Of a DNA stretch of 64,000 bases, positions 39,913-48,977 are shown one piece after another. Each line of letters begins with the position of its first letter. Position 1 is the stretch's first letter. Origin of the DNA: Thioalkalivibrio sp. ALJ21 (lineage in GTDB: Bacteria; Pseudomonadota; Gammaproteobacteria; Ectothiorhodospirales; Ectothiorhodospiraceae); NCBI RefSeq assembly GCF_000378605.1, contig NZ_KB905155.1, positions 186,001-250,000 of the forward strand. The letters are read 5' to 3'. The notes beneath the pieces are model-generated. The model had not been told where the DNA came from. It saw only the letters and a program-made list of their open reading frames with translations, and did no database searches. The position numbers and the translations under genes were made by a program.

Positions 39913-39935
39913 CGACTCCGCATCCTTCGGAGTCG
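39913..39935. repeat. Hairpin between convergent genes
   Basis: CGACTCCG pairs with CGGAGTCG around CATCCTT. It lies between the DUF3581 stop and the convergent DUF2237 stop. It lacks a T-run; a weak bidirectional terminator is possible. Confidence 0.5.
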
Positions 39936-39939
39936 CTAT

Positions 39940-40320
39940 CTACTCGGCCGTATCGCGCGCGTGTTCGGCCAGGATATTGCGCGGGATGATCGCCAGCGTC
40001 TCCTCGTGCGTGGCACGCAGGAACACCCCGGGCGCACAGCCGGCCTTGTAGGCCTCCAGCCAGCGCCCGGCACAAAGACACCAGCGGTCCCCGGCCTTCA
40101 GACCCGGAAACCCGAATGCCGGGTTGGGTGTGCTGAGGTCGTTGCCCTTGGCGCGCGAGAACTCCAGAAATTCCTCGGTCAGTTCGGCACAGACGGTGTG
40201 AATGCCCTGGTCGTCATGGCCGGTTGCGCAGTCACCATCGCGATAGAAACCGGTGACGGGATCGGTGCCACAGGGTTCCAGTGGACGACCAAAGACGTTG
40301 CGGGATTCGAAGCGCTGCAT
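39940..40320 (-). CDS. DUF2237 family protein
   Basis: 126 residues matching the DUF2237 pattern: NVFGRPLEPCGTDPVTGFYR, GIHTVCAELTEEFLEFS, GNDLSTPNPAFGFPGLKAGD and RWCLCAGRWLEAYKAG. Several conserved cysteines and acidic residues suggest metal or redox chemistry, but no function is known. It is cytoplasmic. The ATG is followed by no partner gene, and the 222 nt upstream to the next gene hold no clear site beyond AT-rich patches. Confidence 0.88.
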   Translation of the reverse strand: MQRFESRNVFGRPLEPCGTDPVTGFYRDGDCATGHDDQGIHTVCAELTEEFLEFSRAKGNDLSTPNPAFGFPGLKAGDRWCLCAGRWLEAYKAGCAPGVFLRATHEETLAIIPRNILAEHARDTAE

Positions 40321-40542
40321 CAGTCAGCATCTCCTGTCGAATGATCTACCCTGCAGGATATCGAAGTCGTCAGCGTACCGAGCGGTTCCTGCACGCTTGG
40401 TAAGCGATCATCCCGGATTGCATCCTCGGGATTCTTTACATCGAACGGAATGTGAGGTGGTCGGCAGTTTTTCGGGCGGACTGGAACGACCCGGGCTGGC
40501 AAACGGACTCACGGGCAGGAACCCACACAAGGAGTAGGTGAC

Positions 40543-40851
40543 ATGATGTCGACGAAACGTTGGGTAATGGCTGCGGCGCTGGGCGCGTTGTTCGCGGTTG
40601 GCACCGCTCAGGCGCAACCGGGCCCCGGTGGGCCGCCGGGCGGCTCGCCCGGGGCCAGTGGTGGTACCCCGGCCGGAGGCAGCCCGCCCCCGGGCCATGG
40701 CGGGACGCCTCCGGGGCAGCAGCGCGGTGGCAGCAGCCCGGACCTGCCCAAGCCGCCGCGTTCGTCCAGCCCGCCCTCGCCGGGGGACGGCCCGTTGCCG
40801 GATCCGTCCGATCTGCCGGAGCCGCCGACCCCGCCGACCCCTGATTTCTGA
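40543..40851 (+). CDS. Small secreted Pro/Gly-rich protein
   Basis: 102 residues with a signal peptide ending AVGTAQA-Q. The mature part is almost wholly Pro, Gly and Ser (QPGPGGPPGGSPGASGG, GHGGTPPGQQRGGSSPDLP) with an acidic C-terminus ending PPTPPTPDF. No cysteines are present in the mature part, so it is not a lipoprotein. A strong AAGGAGTAGGTGAC site is 6 nt before the ATG. It should be disordered and periplasmic or secreted. The family is not recognised. Confidence 0.75.
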   Translation: MMSTKRWVMAAALGALFAVGTAQAQPGPGGPPGGSPGASGGTPAGGSPPPGHGGTPPGQQRGGSSPDLPKPPRSSSPPSPGDGPLPDPSDLPEPPTPPTPDF

Positions 40852-40869
40852 TCAACCTTCCCGGATGGT

Positions 40870-42132
40870 TTAGCGATTCTCTGCCCGTCGCGCCCGCAGC
40901 GCGGCGGGCAGAGCCGGGTTCATCAGGACCGCATACGCCGCGGTGGCGGCCACCACACCGACCAGTGGTGGCACCACCGGCGAGTAGTACGCCGCCGCCG
41001 AGCCCGCGGCGTAGGCCAGCAGCCCAGGCCAGTGAAAGCTCGGGAGCCGGGTGTCGGCCAGTTGCGGATACTGCCCGCGATGGCGCAGCCAGTAGTCGGC
41101 CATGATTACGCCGCCCAGCGGCGGGATGAAGGTCCCCAGCAGGATCAGGAACGGCACCAGGTAGTCATACATCCCGGCCACCGCCAGTGCCGTGCCGATG
41201 GCGGCCCCGAGTACCGTGACCAGACGCCTGCGCTGGGTGCGCAGCAGATTGCAGCCGGCCACGCCGAAGTTGTAGATGGTGTTGTCCTGGGTGCTCCAGA
41301 TGTTCAGCAGCAGCATCAGCAGGGTGAAGGTCACGAACCCCTGCGCCAGCATCACGTGGACGATGTCCGCCTCGTGATAGATCAGCGCGCCCAGCGCGCC
41401 GGTTAGTACCATCAGTCCGTTCCCCAGCACGAAGGCCGCCAGGGTGGCGATTACCGCAATGCGTGGCGTGCGGGCGAAGCGGGTCCAGTTGGTCGCCAGC
41501 GTCGCGCCGCCGACAAACGTCCCGATCACGATGGTGAGCGCGGCACCGAAGCCCATGTCCGTTTCGGGATCCTGCCCCAGCAGACCGCCGGGGCCACCGA
41601 CCTCGCCCACGCCAATGAACAAGGTGAACAGGATAAACAGCAGCATCACCGGAACGGCCACGCGGGAGAGCCAGTCGAGACCACGGTAGCCGATCATCGC
41701 GGTGATGCAAAAGGCGAAGCCGAACAGCACCATCAGCCCGACCTCCATGGGCTCGGGGAGGGCGGTGGTCTCGACCAGGATGATCGCAACCGTTGCGGTT
41801 CCCCAGGCGTACCAGCCGATCTGGGTGAACGCGAGGATGACGTCGGAGAGCTTGCTGCCCCACTCGCCGAAGCAGAAGCGCCCCATCAGCACCGTGTGCA
41901 GCCCGCTTCGGCAGCCGATGTAGGCGAGGGTGGCGGCATAGGCACCCAGCAGGATGTTGCCCAGCGCAATTACCAGCATCAGCTCGCCGAAGCTGAAGGC
42001 GGTGCCAAGCGAGCCGCCGGCCCACAGGGTCGAGGTGAAGAAGGTGAACCCGAACAGGACCACGGTCATGGACCAGAACCCCTTGCGGGCGTGGTCCGGT
42101 ACTTCGCTCAGGGGGTGGTCGTTGTGGTTCAC
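40870..42132 (-). CDS. codB: NCS1-family cytosine/purine permease, CodB-like
   Basis: 420 residues with about 12 membrane helices. The NCS1 segments WSMTVVLFGFTFFTSTLWAG, WGTATVAIILVETTALP and LLNIWSTQDNTIYNFGVAG are visible, as is GGVIMADYWLRHRGQYP, which is typical of CodB. It imports cytosine or a related base or nucleoside by cation symport in the inner membrane. No cytosine deaminase gene is next to it. The start is a GTG at 42132. The C-terminal helix ends ALRARRAENR. Confidence 0.88.
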   Translation of the reverse strand: MNHNDHPLSEVPDHARKGFWSMTVVLFGFTFFTSTLWAGGSLGTAFSFGELMLVIALGNILLGAYAATLAYIGCRSGLHTVLMGRFCFGEWGSKLSDVILAFTQIGWYAWGTATVAIILVETTALPEPMEVGLMVLFGFAFCITAMIGYRGLDWLSRVAVPVMLLFILFTLFIGVGEVGGPGGLLGQDPETDMGFGAALTIVIGTFVGGATLATNWTRFARTPRIAVIATLAAFVLGNGLMVLTGALGALIYHEADIVHVMLAQGFVTFTLLMLLLNIWSTQDNTIYNFGVAGCNLLRTQRRRLVTVLGAAIGTALAVAGMYDYLVPFLILLGTFIPPLGGVIMADYWLRHRGQYPQLADTRLPSFHWPGLLAYAAGSAAAYYSPVVPPLVGVVAATAAYAVLMNPALPAALRARRAENR

Positions 42133-42180
42133 ACGGGCCCGCCGGCAGGGAATCCGGAGGGGAGTGTACCGATACGGGGG

Positions 42181-42759
42181 CTATTTCGCTTTGGCACCGA
42201 GCGTTCGCACAGTTTCCAGCCAGCGTTCGCGCGAGGCGGCGTCACCCCCGGACTGCCCGATCAGGGTGTGGCGCACGGGGCCGAAACCGCAGAAACGGAA
42301 GACGTTGCGTTCCAGGCTCTTGAGGCTGTGGGCGCGATAGAACCAGCGATAGATCGGCGCCGGCATGCCCATGGTGACGATGATGCGCACCGAGCGGCCC
42401 TTGAGGCGGGTATGGCGCAGCTGATTCATGTCGCCGTCGCCCACAAAGGATGGTCGAAACACCTGCTCCAGAAAGCCCTTGACCAGCGCCGGCATGTCGC
42501 CCATCCACAGGGGGTAGATCAGCACCAGGTGGTTGGCGACCTCGATCAGCTCCTGTGCCTCGAGGATCGCGGGCGGCACGGTCTCGTCAAGGAACTCGGC
42601 CTGGCTGCGCAGCAATGGGAAGTCCCGTTGGGCAATCGGGAACGTGTCCACTGCGAGACCGGCACGCTCCGCGCCCTCGCGGTAGGCGTCGGCCAGCGCA
42701 TGGTCGAAGTGGCCTTCGGCCGGGTCCGGGTGGCCCTGCAGGATCAGGATGCGTGTCAT
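42181..42759 (-). CDS. NAD(P)H quinone reductase-like flavodoxin-fold protein (KefF/MdaB family)
   Basis: 192 residues. The flavodoxin_2 N-terminus RILILQGHPDPAEGHFDHAL is followed by LVLIYPLWMGDMPALVKGFL, LKGRSVRIIVTMGMP and the C-terminal FCGFGPVRHTLIG. It should bind FMN or FAD and reduce quinones with NAD(P)H in the cytoplasm. I chose the ATG at 42759 because the Rossmann start follows directly; 19 in-frame residues upstream are unlikely to be translated. Two-electron quinone detoxification is the best guess. Confidence 0.85.
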   Translation of the reverse strand: MTRILILQGHPDPAEGHFDHALADAYREGAERAGLAVDTFPIAQRDFPLLRSQAEFLDETVPPAILEAQELIEVANHLVLIYPLWMGDMPALVKGFLEQVFRPSFVGDGDMNQLRHTRLKGRSVRIIVTMGMPAPIYRWFYRAHSLKSLERNVFRFCGFGPVRHTLIGQSGGDAASRERWLETVRTLGAKAK

Positions 42760-42813
42760 CGGCCAGCCTCCGACTGCTCGGGAACAAAGCACTTGATTAC
42801 GAGCGTAGCCCAT

Positions 42814-42905
42814 CACTGCAGCCGTCTGGTTTTACTGGCAGTAGCAGCGGCGGATCGGTGCACATTGATTCGAGTTTGCCCTACGATATTTCGGGTGCTG
42901 CAGTG
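42814..42905. promoter_or_regulatory. Paired inverted repeats framing the sbtA promoter region
   Basis: CACTGCAGC (42814-42822) and GCTGCAGTG (42897-42905) are exact inverted copies 74 nt apart, the latter ending 21 nt before the sbtA ATG. They may form a long-range RNA stem in the leader or be two halves of a looped operator. No regulator is identified. Confidence 0.5.
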
Positions 42906-42926
42906 CAGTAACGGAGACGGGTTGAA

Positions 42927-43874
42927 ATGGCTTTTGATCCGGTAGTTCTGTTCTTCCTGCTCGGGGCGATTGCCGGGCTGGCCAAGTCGGACCTCAAGAT
43001 CCCGATGGCGATCTACGAGGCACTGTCGATTTACCTGCTGCTGGCCATCGGGTTGCATGGTGGCGTGAAGCTGGCGGAAAGCGAGCTGGTGCCGCTGATT
43101 CTGCCCGGCCTTGCGGTGCTGACGGTCGGGGCCCTGATCCCGCTGCTGGCGTTCCCGGTGCTGCGCTGGCTGGGGCATATGCCGCGCGCGGATTCGGCCT
43201 CTATCGCCGCGCACTACGGCTCGGTCAGTGTGGTGACGTTCTCGGTGGCGGTCGCCTTTCTCGCGGCCCGCGGGATCGACTACGAGGGCCACATGGTGGT
43301 CTTCCTGGTGCTGCTGGAGATGCCGGCACTGGTGATCGGCATCTTGCTGGCGCGCATGGGCACAAAGGGACCGGTGCAATGGGGCAAGACCATGCACGAG
43401 GTCTTTTTCGGCAAGAGCATCCTCCTGCTCGCCGGTGGCCTGGTGATCGGATTCGTGGCCGGTCCCGAACTGATGGACCCACTGGAGCCGATGTTCTTCG
43501 ATCTGTTCAAGGGCGTGCTGGCGCTGTTCCTGCTGGAGATGGGGCTGGTCGCCTCGAGCCGGATCGCCGAGGTACGCCAGTACGGGCTGTTCCTGGTGGT
43601 GTTCGCGATCGTGATGCCGGTGGTCTCGGCAATCCTCGGGATCCTGCTGGGCTGGGGCCTGGGCATGAGCCTGGGCGGTACGCTGCTGCTGGCTACCCTG
43701 TACGCGAGTGCCTCCTACATCGCCGCGCCGGCGGCCATGCGTATCGCGGTACCCAAGGCCAATCCCGCGCTCTCGATTGGGGCCTCGCTGGGGGTCACCT
43801 TCCCGTTCAATATCTTCCTGGGCGTCCCGCTGTATTTCTGGATGACCCAGTGGCTTTACTCGCTGGGAGGCTAG
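42927..43874 (+). CDS. sbtA: Sodium-dependent bicarbonate transporter SbtA
   Basis: 315 residues with about ten membrane helices. The SbtA (DUF897) signatures are LAKSDLKIPMAIYEALSIYL, AHYGSVSVVTFSVAVAFL and TLYASASYIAAPAAMRIAVP. It imports HCO3- with Na+ across the inner membrane, which suits a haloalkaline autotroph where inorganic carbon is mostly bicarbonate or carbonate. The ATG follows ACGGAGACGGG. The sbtB gene begins 3 nt after its stop, so the pair is translationally close. Confidence 0.94.
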   Translation: MAFDPVVLFFLLGAIAGLAKSDLKIPMAIYEALSIYLLLAIGLHGGVKLAESELVPLILPGLAVLTVGALIPLLAFPVLRWLGHMPRADSASIAAHYGSVSVVTFSVAVAFLAARGIDYEGHMVVFLVLLEMPALVIGILLARMGTKGPVQWGKTMHEVFFGKSILLLAGGLVIGFVAGPELMDPLEPMFFDLFKGVLALFLLEMGLVASSRIAEVRQYGLFLVVFAIVMPVVSAILGILLGWGLGMSLGGTLLLATLYASASYIAAPAAMRIAVPKANPALSIGASLGVTFPFNIFLGVPLYFWMTQWLYSLGG

Positions 43875-43877
43875 GCA

Positions 43878-44168
43878 ATGCAATCCGAGCAGATGCTGTT
43901 GTTGACGGTGGTGGCCGAGGCCATCCTCGAGGACATCCTGATCGACGAGGTGCGCCGCCAGGGCGCGGCCGGCTACACCGTGTCCGACACCCGTGGCTGG
44001 GGCAAGCATGGCAAGCGCCGGGGCAACTGGCGCCAGGGCGGGAACATCAAGCTGGAGGTGGTCGGCTCCCCGGACCTGTGCGACCGCATTGCCAAACAGT
44101 TCAAGGAGCAGTACGAGGCGGACTACGGCCTGTTGATGTTCACCTCTCCGGTCACGCTCAAGAACTGA
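43878..44168 (+). CDS. sbtB: PII-like regulator SbtB
   Basis: 96 residues. The ferredoxin-like PII fold is suggested by EQMLLLTVVAEAILEDILID and IKLEVVGSPDLCDRIAKQF. The T-loop-like region is DTRGWGKHGKRRGNWRQGG and the C-terminus is YGLLMFTSPVTLKN. The C-terminal redox R-loop (CGPxGC) of cyanobacterial SbtB is absent. It should bind adenine nucleotides and gate SbtA. It overlaps the convergent thpR end by 11 nt. Confidence 0.9.
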   Translation: MQSEQMLLLTVVAEAILEDILIDEVRRQGAAGYTVSDTRGWGKHGKRRGNWRQGGNIKLEVVGSPDLCDRIAKQFKEQYEADYGLLMFTSPVTLKN

Positions 44169-44679
44169 ACCGGACCCGCGCGAGAACCTGGTAGGCGCCG
44201 GGGTTGCCACCCTGGCCGGATTCGATCAGCACGACCTCCGTCGCGTTCCAGTGGATTGCGTGCTCGGGCGTTTCGCGTTCGGGCGGACGCGCGAAGCGGC
44301 GCAGGGTGACGTGCGGCCGGAACGGGTGGTCCTCCAGCGTGGCGCCGCAGGTCCGGGCGAGGTCGCGCGCCCGCGCCGCGAGCGTGTCGAGCGCGGCCGG
44401 TGTCTCCGAGGGCCCGATCCAGCTGACGCGCGCCCGCTCGAAATGCCCCAGCCGGTCCAGCGTGAGTGGGAAGGCCTCTTGCTCCAGCGTACCGATCTCT
44501 TGGGCGATGCAGTCGGCCTGGGTGGCGGAAATGGTGCCGGCAAAGGCCAGCGTCAGGTGCAGGTGGGCCCGGGGGACGGGCCGGCCCGGGCCGTCCAGGT
44601 GTTGCGCCTGCTCATCCAGCATCCCGCGCGTGGTGTCATCGGGCCACAGCGCGAGGAATACACGGCGTGCATCGCTCAA
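44158..44679 (-). CDS. thpR: RNA 2',3'-cyclic phosphodiesterase (2'-5' RNA ligase family)
   Basis: 173 residues with the two HxT motifs in AHLHLTLAFAG and FRPHVTLRRF, spaced as in the 2H phosphoesterase ThpR/LigT. It hydrolyses 2',3'-cyclic phosphates on RNA. The apparent start is a TTG at 44679 preceding SDARRVFLALWPDD; no better ATG is visible. It lies downstream of cbrB (42-nt gap) and may be on the same transcript. Confidence 0.88.
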   Translation of the reverse strand: MSDARRVFLALWPDDTTRGMLDEQAQHLDGPGRPVPRAHLHLTLAFAGTISATQADCIAQEIGTLEQEAFPLTLDRLGHFERARVSWIGPSETPAALDTLAARARDLARTCGATLEDHPFRPHVTLRRFARPPERETPEHAIHWNATEVVLIESGQGGNPGAYQVLARVRFSS

Positions 44680-44721
44680 GGCGTCTCTCCTCGACCCGGT
44701 CGGGCCGCCCAGTCAGAGCCC

Positions 44722-46035
44722 TTAAGGGCGGGGCAGGTTCTCGCGCTGGCGGCGTTCCCACAGGGTCTTGCGGCTGATACCCAGGGCACGGGCGAGTTCG
44801 GTCTCGGTCATCTGGGCCTGGTTCTGCTGCACGAAGCGGCGGAAGTAGTCATTGAGGCTCGAGCCCTCGGGGGTCGTGTCGCCATTGCCCGCAGCCGGGG
44901 CCAGCCCCAGATGGTCCGGTTCGATCCGGCCGTCCGGGCTCAACACCCAGCCGCGCTCCAGGGCATTGGCGAGTTCGCGCACGTTGCCTGGCCAGTCGTG
45001 GGTCTCGAGGGTTTGCTGCGCGGCTGGGGTGAGTTCGGCGGGTCCTCCGCCGTTCCCTGCCAGATCGGCGAGGAAATGCCGGGCCAGTGCCGGGATATCC
45101 TCGCGCCGTTCGCGCAGCGGCGGGATTGACAGCTCCAGTACGCGCAGGCGGTAGTACAGGTCGGCACGAAAGGCCTGCTCGCCGATCATCGCCTCCAGGT
45201 CGCGATGCGTGGCCGCCAGCAGGCGGACATCGACCTTCAGGTTTTCGTTGGCGCCCACCGGGCGGATCTCGCCGTCCTGCAGCACGCGCAGCAGCCGCGC
45301 CTGCGCGGCCGGGGCCAGTTCGCCGATCTCGTCCAGGAACAGCGTGCCGCCGTGGGCGGCCTGGATCAGGCCGGTGCGTGCCTTGACGGCGCCGGTATAG
45401 GCGCCCTGGGCATGGCCGAACAGCTCGGCCTCGACCAGACCTTCGGGGATGGTTGCGCAGTTGACCGCAATAAACGGCCCGGCCGCCCGCGAGCTGAGCC
45501 GATGCAGGGCCCGCGCAGCCAGCTCCTTGCCGGTGCCCGACTCGCCACGCAGCAGTACGGTGGACTGGGTGGTCGCGACCCGGTGGATCTGGTCGCGCAG
45601 GCGTTGCATGGCCACGCTGTCGCCTATCAGGCCCAGGCCATCAGCGTCAGAATCGCGGTCGCTACCCGCTGTTGTTGCGACTGGGGCCCCGGCCCGCAGT
45701 GCGGCGCGCAGGGTGAGCAACAGGGCATCGTGATCGAATGGCTTGGCGATATAGTCAGCCGCGCCTTCCTTCATCGCGGTGACGGCCGATGGGACCGAGG
45801 CGTAGCTGGTCATGATCACGGTGGGCGTATGACCGGCCTCGGCCAGTAGTTCGATGCCCTCGCCGTCGGGCAGGCGCAGATCCACCAGCATCAGATCCGG
45901 AAACTCCTCCCGCAGGGCGGCACGGGCGCTGGCGAGGTCTTCGGCCAGGCGTACCTGGAACCCGTGATGCTCCAGGAACCGCCGCACGGCACGGCGGATC
46001 GGGGCTTCGTCGTCAACCAGAAGGATGCGCGTCAT
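44722..46035 (-). CDS. cbrB: NtrC-family sigma-54 response regulator, CbrB-like
   Basis: 437 residues. The receiver has phospho-acceptor Asp in LMLVDLRLPDGEGI. The AAA+ domain has Walker A LLRGESGTGKELAARALHRL, the sigma-54 contact loop GAYTGA (GAFTGA type), GGTLFLDEIGEL and the arginine-finger region. The C-terminus is a Fis-type helix (ELARALGISRKTLWERRQRE). It overlaps the histidine kinase stop by 4 nt. In Pseudomonas, CbrB activates carbon/nitrogen-balance genes and the sRNA CrcZ; targets here are unknown. Confidence 0.9.
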   Translation of the reverse strand: MTRILLVDDEAPIRRAVRRFLEHHGFQVRLAEDLASARAALREEFPDLMLVDLRLPDGEGIELLAEAGHTPTVIMTSYASVPSAVTAMKEGAADYIAKPFDHDALLLTLRAALRAGAPVATTAGSDRDSDADGLGLIGDSVAMQRLRDQIHRVATTQSTVLLRGESGTGKELAARALHRLSSRAAGPFIAVNCATIPEGLVEAELFGHAQGAYTGAVKARTGLIQAAHGGTLFLDEIGELAPAAQARLLRVLQDGEIRPVGANENLKVDVRLLAATHRDLEAMIGEQAFRADLYYRLRVLELSIPPLRERREDIPALARHFLADLAGNGGGPAELTPAAQQTLETHDWPGNVRELANALERGWVLSPDGRIEPDHLGLAPAAGNGDTTPEGSSLNDYFRRFVQQNQAQMTETELARALGISRKTLWERRQRENLPRP

Positions 46036-48977
46036 GCGTGGTGGCCATCGGGTTTGTGTCGCGGCAGGATCAGGATAAAGCGCGCCCCGCCGTCCGGGCG
46101 GTTCGCGGCCATCAGGGTACCACCGTGGTCGCGGACAATGCTGTAGGCCACCGGCAGGCCGAGCCCGGTACCGTGGCCGGCGGGCTTGGTGGTAAAGAAC
46201 GGCTCGAACAGTCGCTCCAGGCTGGATTCCTCGATGCCCGGCCCGCGGTCGTCGATGATCAGATGGATGTTGCGCCCGCGAGCGCTGGCGCTGATCGATA
46301 CCGTCGCATTTTCCGGCGAGGCCTGTTCGGCATTGGTCAGCAGGTTGATGAACACCTGCAGCAGGGTCGCGTGCGAGCCGCGCAGATAGAGCCCTTCGAG
46401 GCCGTCCAGCTCGAAGCGCAGGTCCTTGCGCCCGGCAAGGCGAGTGAGGCGAATCGCCTCATGGACGATGGCATCCAGCGCGATGGTCTCGAAATGCCCG
46501 GCGGAGGGGCCCTCGTCGGCATGGGCGAAGGTCACCAAGGACTGCACGATCGCATTGATGCGCCGCGTCTGCGCGAGGATATCCTCGGCGGTGCCCCGCA
46601 CCTCCTCGGGGTCCTCCTCCAGCGGGAGGTTCTGCGCCAGCGAGGCGATGCCCGTCAGCGGGTTGCCGATCTCGTGCGCGACCCCGGCGGCAAAGCGCCC
46701 GATCGAGGCCAGGCGATCGCCGTGGGCGATTTCGGACTCCAGCTGAGCGCGCTCGGTGATGTCCTCGATCAGGACGATGCGACCCTCCAGCCGGCCGTGC
46801 TCGTCCTGGAGCGCGGACTTGTGGAGGTTCAGCCGCCGGTTGCCATCGGGCAGGTCGACATTGAGCTTGTACCACTGGCGATCCGGGCTTTCGATAAAGG
46901 CGGTCAGCAGCCCCGCCCAGGGGCTTTCGAGCTGCTGCAGATTGCATCCGATGGCCTGGTCGGTGCTGATCGCCGTCAGTTTGGCCAGGGCCTGGTTCCA
47001 GCCGGTGATCTCGCCGGAAGTGCCAAGGCTTGCCACCCCCAGCGGTAGCTCGTGAAGAATCTGGCGGTGGAAGCGGCGCAGGGCGTCCAGCTCGGCCGCC
47101 AGCCCCGACAGGGGCAGGGAACGGGTCTCGAGCTGTTCCTCCACCCGGCGCAGGCTCTCGCTCAGGGTGTGGCGCCCGGCCGCGTCGAGACGCAGATGTT
47201 GGTCGACGATCATGCGGGCCAGCACCGGGCCCAGCAACCCTGACAGGTTGCGCTCGATTCGCTCGCGCAGGCTGCGCAGATCGCCGCGCGAGCGTGTGTG
47301 GCGTGGCAGTCCCAGGTCGTCGAGGGCGCGCTGCACCTCGTGGCGGGCGGCGCTGGCGCCGAGGGTGGCAGCCAGCGCGGTTTCCATCTCGGCGACATCG
47401 CCCGCCAGCGGCAGTCCGCCGCCGGTTCCGGCCGATTCGTTGGGGCAGCAGGCCCGCCCGGCCTCGGTCTCCTCGCGGTTGGGGCGCGTCAGCAGCGAGC
47501 CGAGCACGAACAGCACGGCATTGATGCCGAGGCTGCACATCAGGGCAAAGCTCCACGGGTCCAGGGCCTCGGCCCTTAGCATGGCCTGTGGGTCCGGGTA
47601 GCCGGTCAGGATGCCGGCCTCGGCCATCAGCGGCAGCACCAGCGTAAATATCCAGCCGGCGATGCCCGCACAGAGCCCCAGCAGGAAGCCCACGCGGTTG
47701 GCCTGTTTCCACAGCATCAGCCCGATCAGCCCCGGCAGCAGCTGGGCCACCGCGGCAAACGAGATCAGGCCCAGCTGGGCCAGGCCCTCGACCACCTGCA
47801 GCAGGCCGTAGAACGCATAGCCCAGACCGATGATGAACACGATCCACAGGCGGCGTCCCCAGAGGAGCCGGGAATAGAGGTTGGCGGCGGCGCTGTCTTC
47901 GTCGTGCAGACGCGTGAGTGGCGAGAGGTAGTTGGTCCCCATGTGGGCCAGCGCCAGCGTAGTCACGATCATCATCGCGCTGGCGGCGGAGAGCCCGCCA
48001 ATGAACACCAGCAGGGCCAGCGAGGGCGAGTCGAGCATGCCGGCGATGCCGATGGCGTAGTAGTTGGTGTCGATGCCGAGCGCGGCCGCCTCTCCGGCCC
48101 AGTACAGAACCGGCATCGGCAGGTTCAGCAGGAGCAGGAAGGCGGGAAAGGCCCAGGCGGCCCGATTGAGCGCTGCCGGGTTGATGTTCTCGGTGAACAG
48201 CATGTGGAACTGGCGCGGCAGCAGGAAGGCGGCGGCAAATGCCAGGATCATCATCGCGAACCAGCCCCCCTCGCGCACCGGTGCATACAGCGCATCCACG
48301 GCCTCCGGGTTCTCGGTCAACCAGGTGTCCAGCCCGGAGAACCCGCCAAACACCGCGTACAGCGCGACCGCGGTGATGCCGAGGATCGCCACCAGCTTCA
48401 CGATGGACTCGAACGCGATGGCCAGCACCAGCCCGGCGTGTTTCTCGCGCGGCGCGATATGGCGGGCGCCGAACAGGATCGCGAACAACGCGATGGTCGC
48501 GCTGAAGGTCAGGGCGAGCAGGTGCGGCGGCGTCTCGGCCGTCAGCACGCCCGCGGATTCCGCGACCGCCTTGATCTGCAGCGCGATGTACGGGAGTACC
48601 CCGGCCAGCATGAACAGGGCGACGATCGGGCCGGTCCAGCGGCTGCGGTAGCGAAACGCAAACAGATCCGCCAGCGAAGTGAGCTGCTGCTCGCGCGTCA
48701 GGCGCAGGATCGGGCGCAGCAGCCACGGGGTGGCGGCGAAGGCCAGGGTCACGCCCAGGTAGATCGTCAGGTACAGGTAGCCATGGTCCGCGAGGAAGCC
48801 GAGGTTGCCGTAGAAGGTCCAGGACGTGGCATAGACGCCGAGCGACAGGCTGAACACCCAGCCATTGGCCGCGATGCGCCCGATGCGCGGGACCCGGTCG
48901 GCCAGGAAGGCGATCCCGAACAACAGCGCCAGATAGGCCACGCCGACGGCATAGATCAGGCCCAGGCTAAGGGTCAC
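46032..48977 (-). CDS. cbrA: SLC5-transporter-coupled histidine kinase, CbrA-like
   Basis: 981 residues with a GTG start. About 1-480 is a sodium/solute symporter domain with 13 helices (GYLYLTIYLGVTLAFAATPW, NYLSPLTRLHDEDSAAANLY). A STAC-like linker and a PAS domain (HELPLGVASLGTSGEITGWN) follow. The HisKA motif is FAAGVAHEIGNPLTGIASL, and the ATPase boxes are NLLTNAEQAS, DDRGPGI and GTGLGLPVAY. The layout is that of Pseudomonas CbrA. I chose the GTG at 48977 over the TTG seven codons earlier because the hydrophobic start TLSLGLIYAVGVAYLALLFG follows. It overlaps the upstream small gene by 11 nt. Confidence 0.88.
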   Translation of the reverse strand: MTLSLGLIYAVGVAYLALLFGIAFLADRVPRIGRIAANGWVFSLSLGVYATSWTFYGNLGFLADHGYLYLTIYLGVTLAFAATPWLLRPILRLTREQQLTSLADLFAFRYRSRWTGPIVALFMLAGVLPYIALQIKAVAESAGVLTAETPPHLLALTFSATIALFAILFGARHIAPREKHAGLVLAIAFESIVKLVAILGITAVALYAVFGGFSGLDTWLTENPEAVDALYAPVREGGWFAMMILAFAAAFLLPRQFHMLFTENINPAALNRAAWAFPAFLLLLNLPMPVLYWAGEAAALGIDTNYYAIGIAGMLDSPSLALLVFIGGLSAASAMMIVTTLALAHMGTNYLSPLTRLHDEDSAAANLYSRLLWGRRLWIVFIIGLGYAFYGLLQVVEGLAQLGLISFAAVAQLLPGLIGLMLWKQANRVGFLLGLCAGIAGWIFTLVLPLMAEAGILTGYPDPQAMLRAEALDPWSFALMCSLGINAVLFVLGSLLTRPNREETEAGRACCPNESAGTGGGLPLAGDVAEMETALAATLGASAARHEVQRALDDLGLPRHTRSRGDLRSLRERIERNLSGLLGPVLARMIVDQHLRLDAAGRHTLSESLRRVEEQLETRSLPLSGLAAELDALRRFHRQILHELPLGVASLGTSGEITGWNQALAKLTAISTDQAIGCNLQQLESPWAGLLTAFIESPDRQWYKLNVDLPDGNRRLNLHKSALQDEHGRLEGRIVLIEDITERAQLESEIAHGDRLASIGRFAAGVAHEIGNPLTGIASLAQNLPLEEDPEEVRGTAEDILAQTRRINAIVQSLVTFAHADEGPSAGHFETIALDAIVHEAIRLTRLAGRKDLRFELDGLEGLYLRGSHATLLQVFINLLTNAEQASPENATVSISASARGRNIHLIIDDRGPGIEESSLERLFEPFFTTKPAGHGTGLGLPVAYSIVRDHGGTLMAANRPDGGARFILILPRHKPDGHHA

